A DNA stretch of 15,434 nucleotides from Bacilli bacterium (GTDB taxonomy: Bacteria > Bacillota_I > Bacilli_A > ML615J-28 > CAG-698): NCBI GenBank assembly GCA_016296945.1, contig JAEDHQ010000044.1, positions 1 through 15,434 on the forward strand, in the 5' to 3' direction. The translations under genes were made by a program, and so were the position numbers. Position 1 is the stretch's first letter; each line of letters starts with the position of its first letter. Positions 6,666 to 14,646 of this stretch are shown here, piece by piece. The notes under the pieces were generated by a model. That model searched no databases. It saw nothing but the letters and a program-made list of their open reading frames with translations, and was not told the origin of the DNA.

Positions 6666-7859
6666 TTAATTGTTTAAAGCCTTATAAATCAAATTAAAAT
6701 ATTCTAATGAAGTATTGGGATATTTATGTACTCGCTCAAATCCAGACATTCCCATTTTATGTTGCAACTGTAAGTTATCAATAAACTTCTGCATTTCTTT
6801 CTCCAAATCAGGAACAAAATTCTTTCCACGAGAAAGAAAAAATGCACAGGAATCTGATAAAACTTCTGGGAGTGCCCCAGACTTAGAAGATATAACTGGT
6901 AGTTTCATTGCCATTGCTTCCAACGCAACTACTCCAAATACCTCTTCCCACTGACTGGGTATAACAACTACATTTGATATTCCATAAATTTCATATAACT
7001 TTTTATTATCAATATAACCAGTAAAAATCAATTGATCTTCTAGACCTTTACCTATGTTTTGTAAATACTGAATATAATTATCTTCAGATTGCGTACCAAA
7101 AAAGTTATTTCCAACAATTAAACATTTAATGCTTTTTTGTCCCTTAAACTTTTGCATTGCAAGAATTAATTTATCAATACCTTTATCATCACAAATTCTG
7201 CCAACAAAAGTATAAACTGTATCTTCTTTATTAATATTATACTTTTTTAAAAGTTGCTTCTTTCTTTCTCGATCTAATTGAGGAAACTGTTCTAGCACTA
7301 TCCCATTAGGTACAACTTTTACATTTTTTGCGCCTAACTTTTCTAATCTCTTTTTTAGAAAATTGCTTACTACTATAATTCGGTCAGCGGTATTAATAAC
7401 TTTCTTAGTTTTAATAGCTGTTTTAGCAGGATCATCACAATCAACATTATTATGTAAATGGAAGTATATTTTTTCTTTATTCAATTTTGAAAGCAATAAA
7501 TTATAAATATCCATATTATTTTCAACTAAAACCGCATCATAATAATTCTCTTTAAATGCTTTCACCATTGCATAATTAATATAATTAAATGGATTATTCG
7601 AATACATTGTCATCTTAGCTTTCACGCCAAAATAAAGATGCTTAACAAATCCATTATTCTTATTGGGCTTTATTTTTATTAAATTAGTATATTTATAATC
7701 TATCTTATCTAGCTCCACGTTATCAATGGTATATAAATCTATGTCATATTTATGAGTTAGTTCATTACCAATAATTATATTCTCTGTTAATTGTTCTACT
7801 GCTCCCCCTTTAATAGCAGGGACTGGCATAAAACCTGGGGTTAAAATAGCTAATTTCAT
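6666..7859 (-). CDS. GT4 retaining glycosyltransferase
   Basis: A 397-residue GT-B enzyme of family GT4, predicted to transfer a sugar with retention of configuration to the growing lipid-linked oligosaccharide. The N-terminal domain has PAIKGGAVEQLTENII (14-29), the acceptor-side glycine loop. VPNGI is at 183-187, GRICDDKGID at 220-229 with the donor-phosphate-binding Arg and Lys, and the EX7E pair is Glu306 and Glu314 in WEEVFGVVALEAMA. Length is typical for GT4. The ATG is six bases after the upstream GT2 stop codon, with GGGTGAT as the ribosome binding site overlapping that gene's end. Neither the donor nor the acceptor can be assigned from the motifs. Confidence 0.9.
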   Translation of the reverse strand: MKLAILTPGFMPVPAIKGGAVEQLTENIIIGNELTHKYDIDLYTIDNVELDKIDYKYTNLIKIKPNKNNGFVKHLYFGVKAKMTMYSNNPFNYINYAMVKAFKENYYDAVLVENNMDIYNLLLSKLNKEKIYFHLHNNVDCDDPAKTAIKTKKVINTADRIIVVSNFLKKRLEKLGAKNVKVVPNGIVLEQFPQLDRERKKQLLKKYNINKEDTVYTFVGRICDDKGIDKLILAMQKFKGQKSIKCLIVGNNFFGTQSEDNYIQYLQNIGKGLEDQLIFTGYIDNKKLYEIYGISNVVVIPSQWEEVFGVVALEAMAMKLPVISSKSGALPEVLSDSCAFFLSRGKNFVPDLEKEMQKFIDNLQLQHKMGMSGFERVHKYPNTSLEYFNLIYKALNN

Positions 7860-7865
7860 TGATTA

Positions 7866-8825
7866 TCACCCATGCAATCTAAAAATCAATTTATATATTG
7901 GAAAAGCATTATTACATATAATTACTTTAGCACATAATTTTATACCATCACGCTTTATGGAAATCTTATATTCTCTTATAAAATCTCTACACTGAATATA
8001 TGTCGCAGTTGGAGAAATTTTTAATTTTTCTTCAGATTTTATATATTCAAAAGCTAATTCAATTAACAATTTATTTTGTATTTCAAATGCTGCAGGATAC
8101 TTACCTTTTAAAAATTGCACTAATTTATTCTGTGCTTCTACCCTATTCTGTAACATTTGAAGTGCTTTAATATCATTTGTTCTATGAACAATGCTATCAC
8201 TATGTTGTCTATAAAAATATATTTTTGAATTTAAAAAGACTATCTTTTTAGCCTTATCTAATACACGATATGTAGTTGCAATATCCTCGTATACTTTTCC
8301 ATCGGGAAAAGTAATTCCCGCAAATAATTTTTTTCTGAAGAGCTTATTCCAAAGAAAGTTTCCGACAGAAATTTCTCCTAATGCTTCAAAACATTTTTCT
8401 TTTCCTATTTCTCTAATATTATTGCCTATTGGCACTTTAATAGATAAATCATTTGAATTAGTAAAAGTTGCATATTCAAAGATTATTATATCTGCATCTA
8501 TGGAAGCAATACATTTTTTTAAAGTTTTTATGTAACTTGCACTTACTAAATCATCACTATCTACCCATGCAATCCATTCTCCACTTGCAGCGCTCAAGCC
8601 TGTATTTCTTGCACTGGCTACTCCTTTATTTGGCTGATGAATTACTTTTACGCATTTACTTCTTTTCTTTAATTTATCACATATTTCTGACGTCCCATCA
8701 GTGGATCCATCATCTACAATGATTATTTCAACATCATTTTCTATAGATAATAAAATTGAATTGACACACTCTTCTAAATGGCGTTCACGATTATAAACGG
8801 GGATAATAATTGATATCTTTTTCAT
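7866..8825 (-). CDS. GT2 glycosyltransferase
   Basis: A 319-residue inverting GT2 enzyme of the GT-A fold, probably acting on lipid-linked intermediates at the inner membrane face. The canonical start ISIIIPVYNRERHLEECV is at residues 4-21, VDDGSTDGT at 37-45, NKGVASARNTGL at 66-77 and the metal-binding VDSDD at 88-92. After the catalytic core comes YEDIATTYRVLDKA and a Tyr/Phe-rich segment with FYRQHSDSIVH, as in many capsule GT2 enzymes of lactic acid bacteria. Four bases separate its ATG from the preceding stop codon. Only an AAGAG some 11-12 bases before the ATG is seen, a weak and distant ribosome binding site, so coupled translation is likely. Substrate is not predictable. Confidence 0.9.
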   Translation of the reverse strand: MKKISIIIPVYNRERHLEECVNSILLSIENDVEIIIVDDGSTDGTSEICDKLKKRSKCVKVIHQPNKGVASARNTGLSAASGEWIAWVDSDDLVSASYIKTLKKCIASIDADIIIFEYATFTNSNDLSIKVPIGNNIREIGKEKCFEALGEISVGNFLWNKLFRKKLFAGITFPDGKVYEDIATTYRVLDKAKKIVFLNSKIYFYRQHSDSIVHRTNDIKALQMLQNRVEAQNKLVQFLKGKYPAAFEIQNKLLIELAFEYIKSEEKLKISPTATYIQCRDFIREYKISIKRDGIKLCAKVIICNNAFPIYKLIFRLHG

Positions 8826-8829
8826 TATG

Positions 8830-9891
8830 TTATTTACTCTTAAAAATCACTTTTTTAAATCTATCGTAAGCTCGATTCCAAGAATACTCTTGTGCTCTCT
8901 GAACACCATGCTTTGCAAGACGAATTCTGAGAGTATCCTCTTTCATTAAAAGTTCAACATTTTTTTGTAAAGCTCCATAATCATTCACCGGCGACAATAA
9001 ACTATTTACATCATTTATTGCATATTCTTTTGCTCCCAAATAATCTGTTGAAACTAAGGCTGCACCACATGCCATTGCTTCAAGTCCGGTTAGTCCAAAC
9101 CCTTCCTTAATAGTTCCACTTACGAAAATACTGATACTATTATAAATATCTATTGTTTCAGCTTGAGTTGCATTTTTATGATAAGTAATCCAATTTGGTA
9201 AACTTTTTGGTGATACTGCTGTTCCAAACATTATTAACTCTAATTGAGGATATCTTTTTTTTAGACCTGCAATTGCTTTTAAAGTTTGCTTGCTTCCCTT
9301 ATAGGGAGCCTTGTGATATAACATTCCAATTTTAAATGGTTTTCTTTTTTCTATAGGCTTAAATACTCGATAAGCTGTCGTATCAATCGGGTTACGAATA
9401 TACTCCGTTTTTTTGCTAGTCATCGTATGTTTATCTACAACTTCTTTTAACCAACGAGAAATAGTAATATTCGTAAAATCCTTATTGTATGTTTCAAAAA
9501 GATATTCCTTATCTACATTCCAATCTTCTAAATCTTGAATAAAGTAAAACTTTTTTGCATTAGGAAAGAGTTTCTCCGTTGGTAAAACTGTTTCTACGGA
9601 ACTAGCTATAGCAATATCTTCACTATTAGTATCAAGTCTAGCCCTTTTTATATTTTTTATTGTATGTGTCTTTATAGAACTATTGAGTTTAATCCAATCT
9701 GGCCCTTTTTTTGTCCAATATTTTAATACAAGCCATTTCCAACTATATTTCGGATATCTATCGTCTTCTAAATATACAATTCTAACTTCATAATTTTCCG
9801 ATGCTAATAAATTAGCATATTTTAAAATTATCTTGTATCCTCCTATCGGCCTACGTGAAAAACCCGGTAGTACAAAATATATTTTCTTCAT
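8830..9891 (-). CDS. GT4 glycosyltransferase, possibly a rhamnosyltransferase-like subgroup
   Basis: A 353-residue GT-B enzyme. PIGGYKIILKYANLLA is at residues 15-30, and KKFYFIQDLEDWNVDKE (113-129) resembles the FVQDYE-type motif I know from WsaF-like and related rhamnan-synthesis GT4 proteins. Donor-site elements are HKAPYKGSKQTL (193-204) and EGFGLTGLEAMACG with the EX7E pair Glu263 and Glu271. The C-terminus is the usual YSWNRAYDRF. The assignment to GT4 is firm, while the rhamnosyltransferase resemblance is only suggestive. The ATG is four bases after the upstream stop, with TAGGA very close to the start, so translation is likely coupled to the gene before it. Confidence 0.87.
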   Translation of the reverse strand: MKKIYFVLPGFSRRPIGGYKIILKYANLLASENYEVRIVYLEDDRYPKYSWKWLVLKYWTKKGPDWIKLNSSIKTHTIKNIKRARLDTNSEDIAIASSVETVLPTEKLFPNAKKFYFIQDLEDWNVDKEYLFETYNKDFTNITISRWLKEVVDKHTMTSKKTEYIRNPIDTTAYRVFKPIEKRKPFKIGMLYHKAPYKGSKQTLKAIAGLKKRYPQLELIMFGTAVSPKSLPNWITYHKNATQAETIDIYNSISIFVSGTIKEGFGLTGLEAMACGAALVSTDYLGAKEYAINDVNSLLSPVNDYGALQKNVELLMKEDTLRIRLAKHGVQRAQEYSWNRAYDRFKKVIFKSK

Positions 9892-9895
9892 AATC

Positions 9896-10771
9896 CTATT
9901 TAAATAAATATTTTTTTATTCCTTTATAATTTAATACATACCAAGCAATATCTATATTTTGTAGATATAAACTTAGCTTATTTTTGTTTTCTAATTGAAA
10001 GCCTTTAATAAGCTCAATTCTTCTTTCAAACACTCTGCAAAGCTTATCATAAGCATATACATTTGTGCGAAATATTTCTAATGCTTCTTCCGTCGACTCC
10101 CACATTTTAGACTTGTTTTTAGAAGTATTAGCTCCGGTATCGGTATGAACATAAGTAATAGCAAAAGAGGTTTTAAATTTTCGGTTTTGAGCCAATAATA
10201 ATGTCCACAATAACCAGTCGTCAGCTCCATTAATAGCAAGCGTTTTTTCTAGCCAAATACTTGGAATTGCATCTTTCTTCATCATAACCATACCAGGCGA
10301 TACAATTATGTCTCCTATATAAAAATAATAATTTATATTAGTTGTACATTTTATCTGACTTTTAGTTGAGAAAATCCTTCTTAATGTTTTATCTTCATTT
10401 TCGACATATCCATTAGTTACAGATACATCTGCGCTAATCAAGTTTTTTAAGTGTATTTTTAGAGAATCTTGGCTAATTTTATCGTCTTGGTCTAACAATA
10501 AAATATAAGTACCGGTGCACTGCTTAATTCCGTTTATTCTTGTCTGTTGAATTCCTAAATTTCTTTCATTATTAATCAATCGAATTTTCAAATTTTTGAT
10601 ATGACTTTCTGGTTTGTCTACTTTTTCTTCTGGAAAATCATTTACCAATAGCCATTCTACTTGATACTTACCAACATTCTTTGCAGCTTCTTCTATGTAC
10701 TTTACTAAATTTGGTAAATACTTATTACCTTTATAAACGGGAGTAATGATAGATATATCAGTTTTATTCAT
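9896..10771 (-). CDS. GT2 glycosyltransferase, start set at ATG 10771
   Basis: A 291-residue GT2 enzyme beginning MNKTDISIITPVYKG. A longer frame reaches a TTG at 10801, but that start would lie 29 bases inside the upstream gene. The ATG at 10771 has a full GGAGGAGAA about 9 bases upstream, lies one base after the upstream TGA, and begins right at the conserved beta-strand of the family. Motifs: VNDFPEE (43-49), a variant of the usual DDGSxD nucleotide site; NLGIQQTRINGI (71-82); LLDQDD (92-97) for the metal ion; and GADDWLLW (182-189) as the likely catalytic-base region. The variant first motif places it outside the most common GT2 capsule group. Substrate unknown. The C-terminus is Tyr/Leu-rich and ends in a basic patch. 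Confidence 0.88.
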   Translation of the reverse strand: MNKTDISIITPVYKGNKYLPNLVKYIEEAAKNVGKYQVEWLLVNDFPEEKVDKPESHIKNLKIRLINNERNLGIQQTRINGIKQCTGTYILLLDQDDKISQDSLKIHLKNLISADVSVTNGYVENEDKTLRRIFSTKSQIKCTTNINYYFYIGDIIVSPGMVMMKKDAIPSIWLEKTLAINGADDWLLWTLLLAQNRKFKTSFAITYVHTDTGANTSKNKSKMWESTEEALEIFRTNVYAYDKLCRVFERRIELIKGFQLENKNKLSLYLQNIDIAWYVLNYKGIKKYLFK

Positions 10772-10772
10772 C

Positions 10773-11927
10773 TCACATTTCTCCTCCATAAATTTTTTCA
10801 AAGGTATTAATAAATTTTGCTAATGAAAAATTCTCAAGCAATCTTTTTCTAGAATTTTCTCCCCACTTTATATATTTTTTATCAATAATACAATTCTCCA
10901 CAGCTTTTCTTAAAGAGTCTTTATCTAAAGGAGAAACTAAACGACCATTATATTGATCCTTTACCATCTCTGTAATACCACCATGGGCATATCCAATAAT
11001 AGCTCGTCCGCAACCCATGGTCTCCAAAACAACCGTCGGTAAAGGATCAGGAGATGTACTTGGTAAAATCAAAATATCAAAAAAATGTTCAACCGCATAA
11101 TTATCTTTTCTAAACTCTGAATAAATAATTCTATTATTATGTGGTAATGTAGTAATTTTTTCTTTTAGATTATTTACCCGCCACTCTTGTCCTTCAAATG
11201 CACTTCCTATGATAAAAAGATATAAATTATCAAATTTATCTAGTAATGGCGCAAGGGCTTCTAAAAAATCTCCTTGTCCTTTCCAATTATTAACTCTTCC
11301 AATCATTCCAACTTTTATAGCATTCTTTGGAATATTCCATTCTTTATAAAGATAATTTGATTTAACATCTGGAGAAAAAATACCAGAGTCAATTCCATTA
11401 TGAATGACTTTTATTTTTTGAGAATTCACTCCGCTATTAATTAGATGCTTCTTTACTGGACCAGAAACTACAATAGCTTTATCAGAATATCGATTTACAC
11501 ACCAACATAAAAAATTATTAATTATCTTAGGATGAGTGATAATTTCATGAATGTGCCAATATAAGGGAACATTTAATTTCTTTTTCAATCTTATTCCTTC
11601 CAAAACAGCTAATGTATTAACATGAATAAGATCCACTTTAATATTATTTTGATCCAAGAATCTTATAATATCATCACTTTTGCTTTTATAATTTGACACA
11701 TACTCTATTATTCCCTTGGGATTAAAATATTTCCGTCTCAAAATAGGATAAGAAATAACATGGACAGAAATATTAGCTTCTTCAAGTTTCTCTCGTAACA
11801 CTCCGTCTGTTGGCAGAATAACAATAGGTTTAAATTTTGTCTTATCTAAGCCCGATACCAATTCTAATAATATTTTATCGGCACCATACATTTCTGCTCC
11901 AGCATGTAAATAAAGGATTGTTTTCAT
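10773..11927 (-). CDS. GT4 retaining glycosyltransferase
   Basis: A 384-residue GT-B enzyme of family GT4. The N-terminal HAGAEMYGADKILLELVSGL (8-27) is the acceptor-domain loop; HVNTLAVLEG and WHIHE (124-128) follow. IHNGID is at 175-180 and GMIGRVNNWKGQGDFLEAL at 207-225 carries the donor-phosphate contacts. The EX7E motif is altered: the first acidic residue is Asp294 in SPDPLPTVVLETMGCG and the second is Glu302, a variant I recall in a distinct GT4 subgroup. The start is ATG with GGAGAAA overlapping the end of the DUF1972-type gene; its own last codons supply the ribosome binding site of the next GT2 gene. Specificity is not assignable. Confidence 0.9.
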   Translation of the reverse strand: MKTILYLHAGAEMYGADKILLELVSGLDKTKFKPIVILPTDGVLREKLEEANISVHVISYPILRRKYFNPKGIIEYVSNYKSKSDDIIRFLDQNNIKVDLIHVNTLAVLEGIRLKKKLNVPLYWHIHEIITHPKIINNFLCWCVNRYSDKAIVVSGPVKKHLINSGVNSQKIKVIHNGIDSGIFSPDVKSNYLYKEWNIPKNAIKVGMIGRVNNWKGQGDFLEALAPLLDKFDNLYLFIIGSAFEGQEWRVNNLKEKITTLPHNNRIIYSEFRKDNYAVEHFFDILILPSTSPDPLPTVVLETMGCGRAIIGYAHGGITEMVKDQYNGRLVSPLDKDSLRKAVENCIIDKKYIKWGENSRKRLLENFSLAKFINTFEKIYGGEM

Positions 11928-11930
11928 TAA

Positions 11931-13094
11931 TTATTTCTCCAAGAATTTATTCTCATACTTATCTACAATCTTTTTCCAAGAATATTCTTCAATAACTCTC
12001 TGCTGTGCCTTTTTTCCAAGATTGTCAATTTGCTTCGAAGTCAATTTATCAACTCTCTCAAGTAGATCTTTTAAAAAGCCCGGTGTTTTACTCCAATAAA
12101 GTGCTCCATCTTCTCCTACTTCCTTATTGAATCCTACACCGTATAAAAGATTCAATTTGGTATCAGCTAAAGCTTCTAATAATGAAGGATTTGTTCCACC
12201 AACTGAATGTCCATGAATATATCCATAAGCATTTTCACGAATATATTTTAATAGATCCTTATCATAGACTGTTCCAACAAATTTGATTCTTTTATCCGTA
12301 TCAAAGTGGGTTTTTTCTTTTAATTGCTCATAAAATTTATTTTGCTCGACATTGGTAATAATAACTAAATCTTTATCAACATTGCTTGCCATAAACTCTC
12401 TAATCATAGTTTCATAATTGTTTTCAGGTACAAATCTACCTACAATTAAGAAATAGTTATTAGGCTTAATTCCATGTTTTTGATACCACTCGGTAACTTT
12501 TGGATCATCTGAAGTAAGAGTTGATCTAACAATATCAGCACCATATGCAATAAAAGTAGTAGTAGGATTATATTTTTTATAAGTTTCATGAATATATTTT
12601 TCAATATTTTTACTATCACAAACTAGCAAATCAGCATTTTTTACCATTCCGCCTTCGCTAATTTTCCAATACCTTCTTACTGGTTTTGACCATTTAGCTC
12701 TCATCCATTCATGCCCATCTGGATTAACCCAAACTTGAAAGCCATATTTATGAAACTTAGAAATATAATTATGAATAAATGGTCCAATTCGACAAGCAAG
12801 AATATAAATTATTCCATTTTTCAAATTATTCTTTTTAATTTGATCTAATGCCCAATTAAGAGCTTTTAAATCATAAATAATGGCTTTTGCTCCGCCGATG
12901 TTAGGAATATTTATTTCCTGACACTCTGCACCATTATAATCATAATGTTTAGTCTTTTTATTAAAAGTCATACAAGCAACATGATATTTAATATTCTTAT
13001 TAACTTGTCGTGTTACTAACTCATCTACAAAAGTCTCATAACCACCATATTGTGCCGGAATTCCCTTAGAACCAATAATAAATATATCTTTCAT
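11931..13094 (-). CDS. DUF1972-type glycosyltransferase, Cps2T-like, likely second sugar
   Basis: A 387-residue GT-B enzyme with the N-terminal DUF1972 domain and a GT4 C-terminal half. Diagnostic are IFIIGSKGIPAQYGGYETFV (4-23), VWVNPDGHEWMRAKW (121-135), AYGAD (183-187), VGRFVPENNYE (218-228) and SVGGTNPSLLEALA with Glu307. Pneumococcal Cps2T, a beta-1,4-rhamnosyltransferase acting directly after the priming step, belongs to this family, and here too the gene is the first transferase after epsE, so a role in adding the second sugar is likely. The donor may be rhamnose or another sugar, since no rml genes are seen. ATG start with AGGTGA unusually close (three bases). It is the first gene after an intra-operon hairpin. 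Confidence 0.9.
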   Translation of the reverse strand: MKDIFIIGSKGIPAQYGGYETFVDELVTRQVNKNIKYHVACMTFNKKTKHYDYNGAECQEINIPNIGGAKAIIYDLKALNWALDQIKKNNLKNGIIYILACRIGPFIHNYISKFHKYGFQVWVNPDGHEWMRAKWSKPVRRYWKISEGGMVKNADLLVCDSKNIEKYIHETYKKYNPTTTFIAYGADIVRSTLTSDDPKVTEWYQKHGIKPNNYFLIVGRFVPENNYETMIREFMASNVDKDLVIITNVEQNKFYEQLKEKTHFDTDKRIKFVGTVYDKDLLKYIRENAYGYIHGHSVGGTNPSLLEALADTKLNLLYGVGFNKEVGEDGALYWSKTPGFLKDLLERVDKLTSKQIDNLGKKAQQRVIEEYSWKKIVDKYENKFLEK

Positions 13095-13119
13095 ACTTCA
13101 CCTAATAAATAATTTTTAT

Positions 13120-13148
13120 TCTATACTCACAAAATAATCTTTAAAAAA
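13120..13148 (-). promoter_or_regulatory. Weak candidate internal promoter
   Basis: On the minus strand a -10-like TATAGA is at 13125-13120, preceded by TGAG. The only possible -35 at 17 bases spacing is a T-run (13148-13143) that is part of the terminator tail. It would start transcription of the glycosyltransferase block after the hairpin. The match is poor and could be chance in AT-rich DNA. Confidence 0.2.
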
Positions 13149-13185
13149 AGCCAATCGACTAATTTAATTAGCCCATTGGCTTTTT
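13143..13185. terminator. Intra-operon terminator/attenuator after epsE, bidirectional in form
   Basis: AAAAAGCCAAT (13145-13155) pairs perfectly with ATTGGCTTTTT (13175-13185), an 11 bp arm. Inside it, after three unpaired bases on the left and three on the right, CTAA/TTAG closes a small AT loop. On the minus strand the stem is followed by seven T residues. Runs of A and T flank both sides, so it could act in either direction, but only minus-strand genes flank it. The epsE stop codon (13184-13186) overlaps the base of the stem, so ribosomes ending translation of epsE would touch the hairpin. It separates the conserved control genes from the variable transferase block. Confidence 0.8.
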
Positions 13186-13843
13186 AATATGCACTATTCG
13201 GATGAATTACAACGCCAATAGTTTTTAATAAAATTTTAAAATCAAACCATAAACTACTCTTATTAATATACTCAAGGTCTAATTCTACCATTTCATCAAA
13301 ATCCGCATCATTACGCTTAGTTACTTGCCAAAGTCCTGTACAACCAGGTGTAACAGTTAAACGCAATTTATCATAATCAGTATAATCAGCCACTTCCATT
13401 GGTAGAGGTGGACGTGGCCCTACTAAAGACATATCGCCTTTTAACACATTCCAAAGCTGAGGTAATTCATCAAGACTGTATTTTCTAATTACATGACCAA
13501 TCTTAGTTACTCGAGGATCATCTTTGATCTTAAACATTGCCCCGTCAATTTCGTTTTGTTCTTCTAATTGTTCTACCATTTTATCGGCATTAACAATCAT
13601 TGAACGAAATTTCCACATTTTAAATGGCTTTTCATTTTTACCGATTCGTTCTTGTGAATAGAAAGCCGGGCCACCATCTTCCCTTTTAATTAAGACAATT
13701 AAAATTAAAAATAATGGAGACAATAATATTAATGCCAATCCACTGGTCAAAACGTCAAATCCACGTTTTATAGCACGGTATCCTACACGTCCATTAACTT
13801 TTGAAGGATCTAGTTTTACCTTTTTAACCTCTTGTGCCATCAT
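13184..13843 (-). CDS. epsE: Priming undecaprenyl-phosphate sugar-1-phosphate transferase EpsE
   Basis: It transfers glucose-1-P or galactose-1-P from the UDP-sugar to undecaprenyl phosphate, the first step of repeat-unit assembly at the membrane. The 219-residue protein has one hydrophobic segment at about 33-52, preceded by YRAIKRGFDV (22-31), as in the short PglC/WcaJ-C-terminal class of polyprenyl-phosphate transferases (a re-entrant membrane helix). Catalytic elements: QERIGKNEKPFKMWKFRSM (64-82), KDDPRVTKIGHVIRKYSLDELPQ with the Asp125-Glu126 dyad, GDMSLVGPRP (136-145), and TPGCTGLWQV. The length is usual for lactobacillar EpsE. Two adjacent ATG codons compete; GGGGGA 11 bases upstream is compatible with either. 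Glucose and galactose cannot be told apart from sequence. Confidence 0.95.
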   Translation of the reverse strand: MMAQEVKKVKLDPSKVNGRVGYRAIKRGFDVLTSGLALILLSPLFLILIVLIKREDGGPAFYSQERIGKNEKPFKMWKFRSMIVNADKMVEQLEEQNEIDGAMFKIKDDPRVTKIGHVIRKYSLDELPQLWNVLKGDMSLVGPRPPLPMEVADYTDYDKLRLTVTPGCTGLWQVTKRNDADFDEMVELDLEYINKSSLWFDFKILLKTIGVVIHPNSAY

Positions 13844-13870
13844 TTAAAACTCTATCCCCCAATAATAAAA

Positions 13871-14641
13871 TCAAAATATCCAGAAACGTTTCTTTTTCTT
13901 TAAAGGTTTCCAATTTAAATTAACATTATCAGAATTGATAATGTTTCTTGCATTCTGCTTAAAGCTATTAGCAACATCCAATCCTTGCGTCTTTTCTAAC
14001 TTTTCATAAGCATCATGCATTCGACTTTCACGTTTTGGCAATGTATGGGCATCTGAAGCAAAAGTTGCTACTTGTCCAGCCTCTACAAATCTGTCAGCTA
14101 ATTTTTCAATTTCTTTACCGAATACTCCCACATACGAACTAGCTGTAATTTGTGTTAAACATCCTTGTTCGAGAAATTCTTGCAACTTTTCAGGATGGGC
14201 TAAGATCCCTGAATTTCTTTCAGGGTGAACAATGATTGGCGTAATACCGCGGCCAAGCAACTTAAAGGTCATATCTTTGGCATAAGTTGGTACATCTTCA
14301 CTTGGAAATTCCAATAACATATATCTGCCATCTTCATCACAAAAGAGGATATCATCATCATCTAAAGCTTGAGGTAAATTACCATTTAAACGAACTTCTT
14401 GACTAGGAAAGACTATTAAAGGAATATGATTTTCTTCTAACTCTTTCTGAAAATCAGCAGTTTCTTTTATGATATTTTTTTTATGATTTAGATATTTTCC
14501 ATTTAAAGTATGAGGCGTCATTAACGCATGAGTAATTCCATCTGCTACTGCTGCCTCCGCTAATCCTAACGATGAATCTAAATCGGGAGATCCATCATCA
14601 ATACCTGGCAATATATGTGAGTGAATATCAACTAATACCAT
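13871..14641 (-). CDS. epsD: PHP-type tyrosine-protein phosphatase (CpsB/EpsD)
   Basis: A manganese-dependent phosphatase of the CpsB/YwqE family that removes phosphate from the tyrosine tail of the neighbouring kinase, tuning polymer length and amount. The 256-residue protein has all PHP metal-site motifs: DIHSHILPGIDDGS (5-18; His7, His9), TPH (His44), SQEVR with Glu82, IVHPERN (137-143; His139) and SDAH (196-199; Asp197, His199). The basic C-terminus KKKKRFWIF matches other members. It begins five bases after the kinase stop; no strong ribosome binding site is visible (AAGAAAA only), so translational coupling is likely. Named epsD by the lactobacillar convention; the streptococcal equivalent is cpsB. 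Confidence 0.95.
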   Translation of the reverse strand: MVLVDIHSHILPGIDDGSPDLDSSLGLAEAAVADGITHALMTPHTLNGKYLNHKKNIIKETADFQKELEENHIPLIVFPSQEVRLNGNLPQALDDDDILFCDEDGRYMLLEFPSEDVPTYAKDMTFKLLGRGITPIIVHPERNSGILAHPEKLQEFLEQGCLTQITASSYVGVFGKEIEKLADRFVEAGQVATFASDAHTLPKRESRMHDAYEKLEKTQGLDVANSFKQNARNIINSDNVNLNWKPLKKKKRFWIF

Positions 14642-14646
14642 TTTTC

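Noticed and set aside
6715..8722. Plus-strand frames at 6715-6954 and 8468-8722
   Set aside because: They mirror the conserved motifs of the GT4 and GT2 genes on the minus strand, so they stay open only because of that codon composition.
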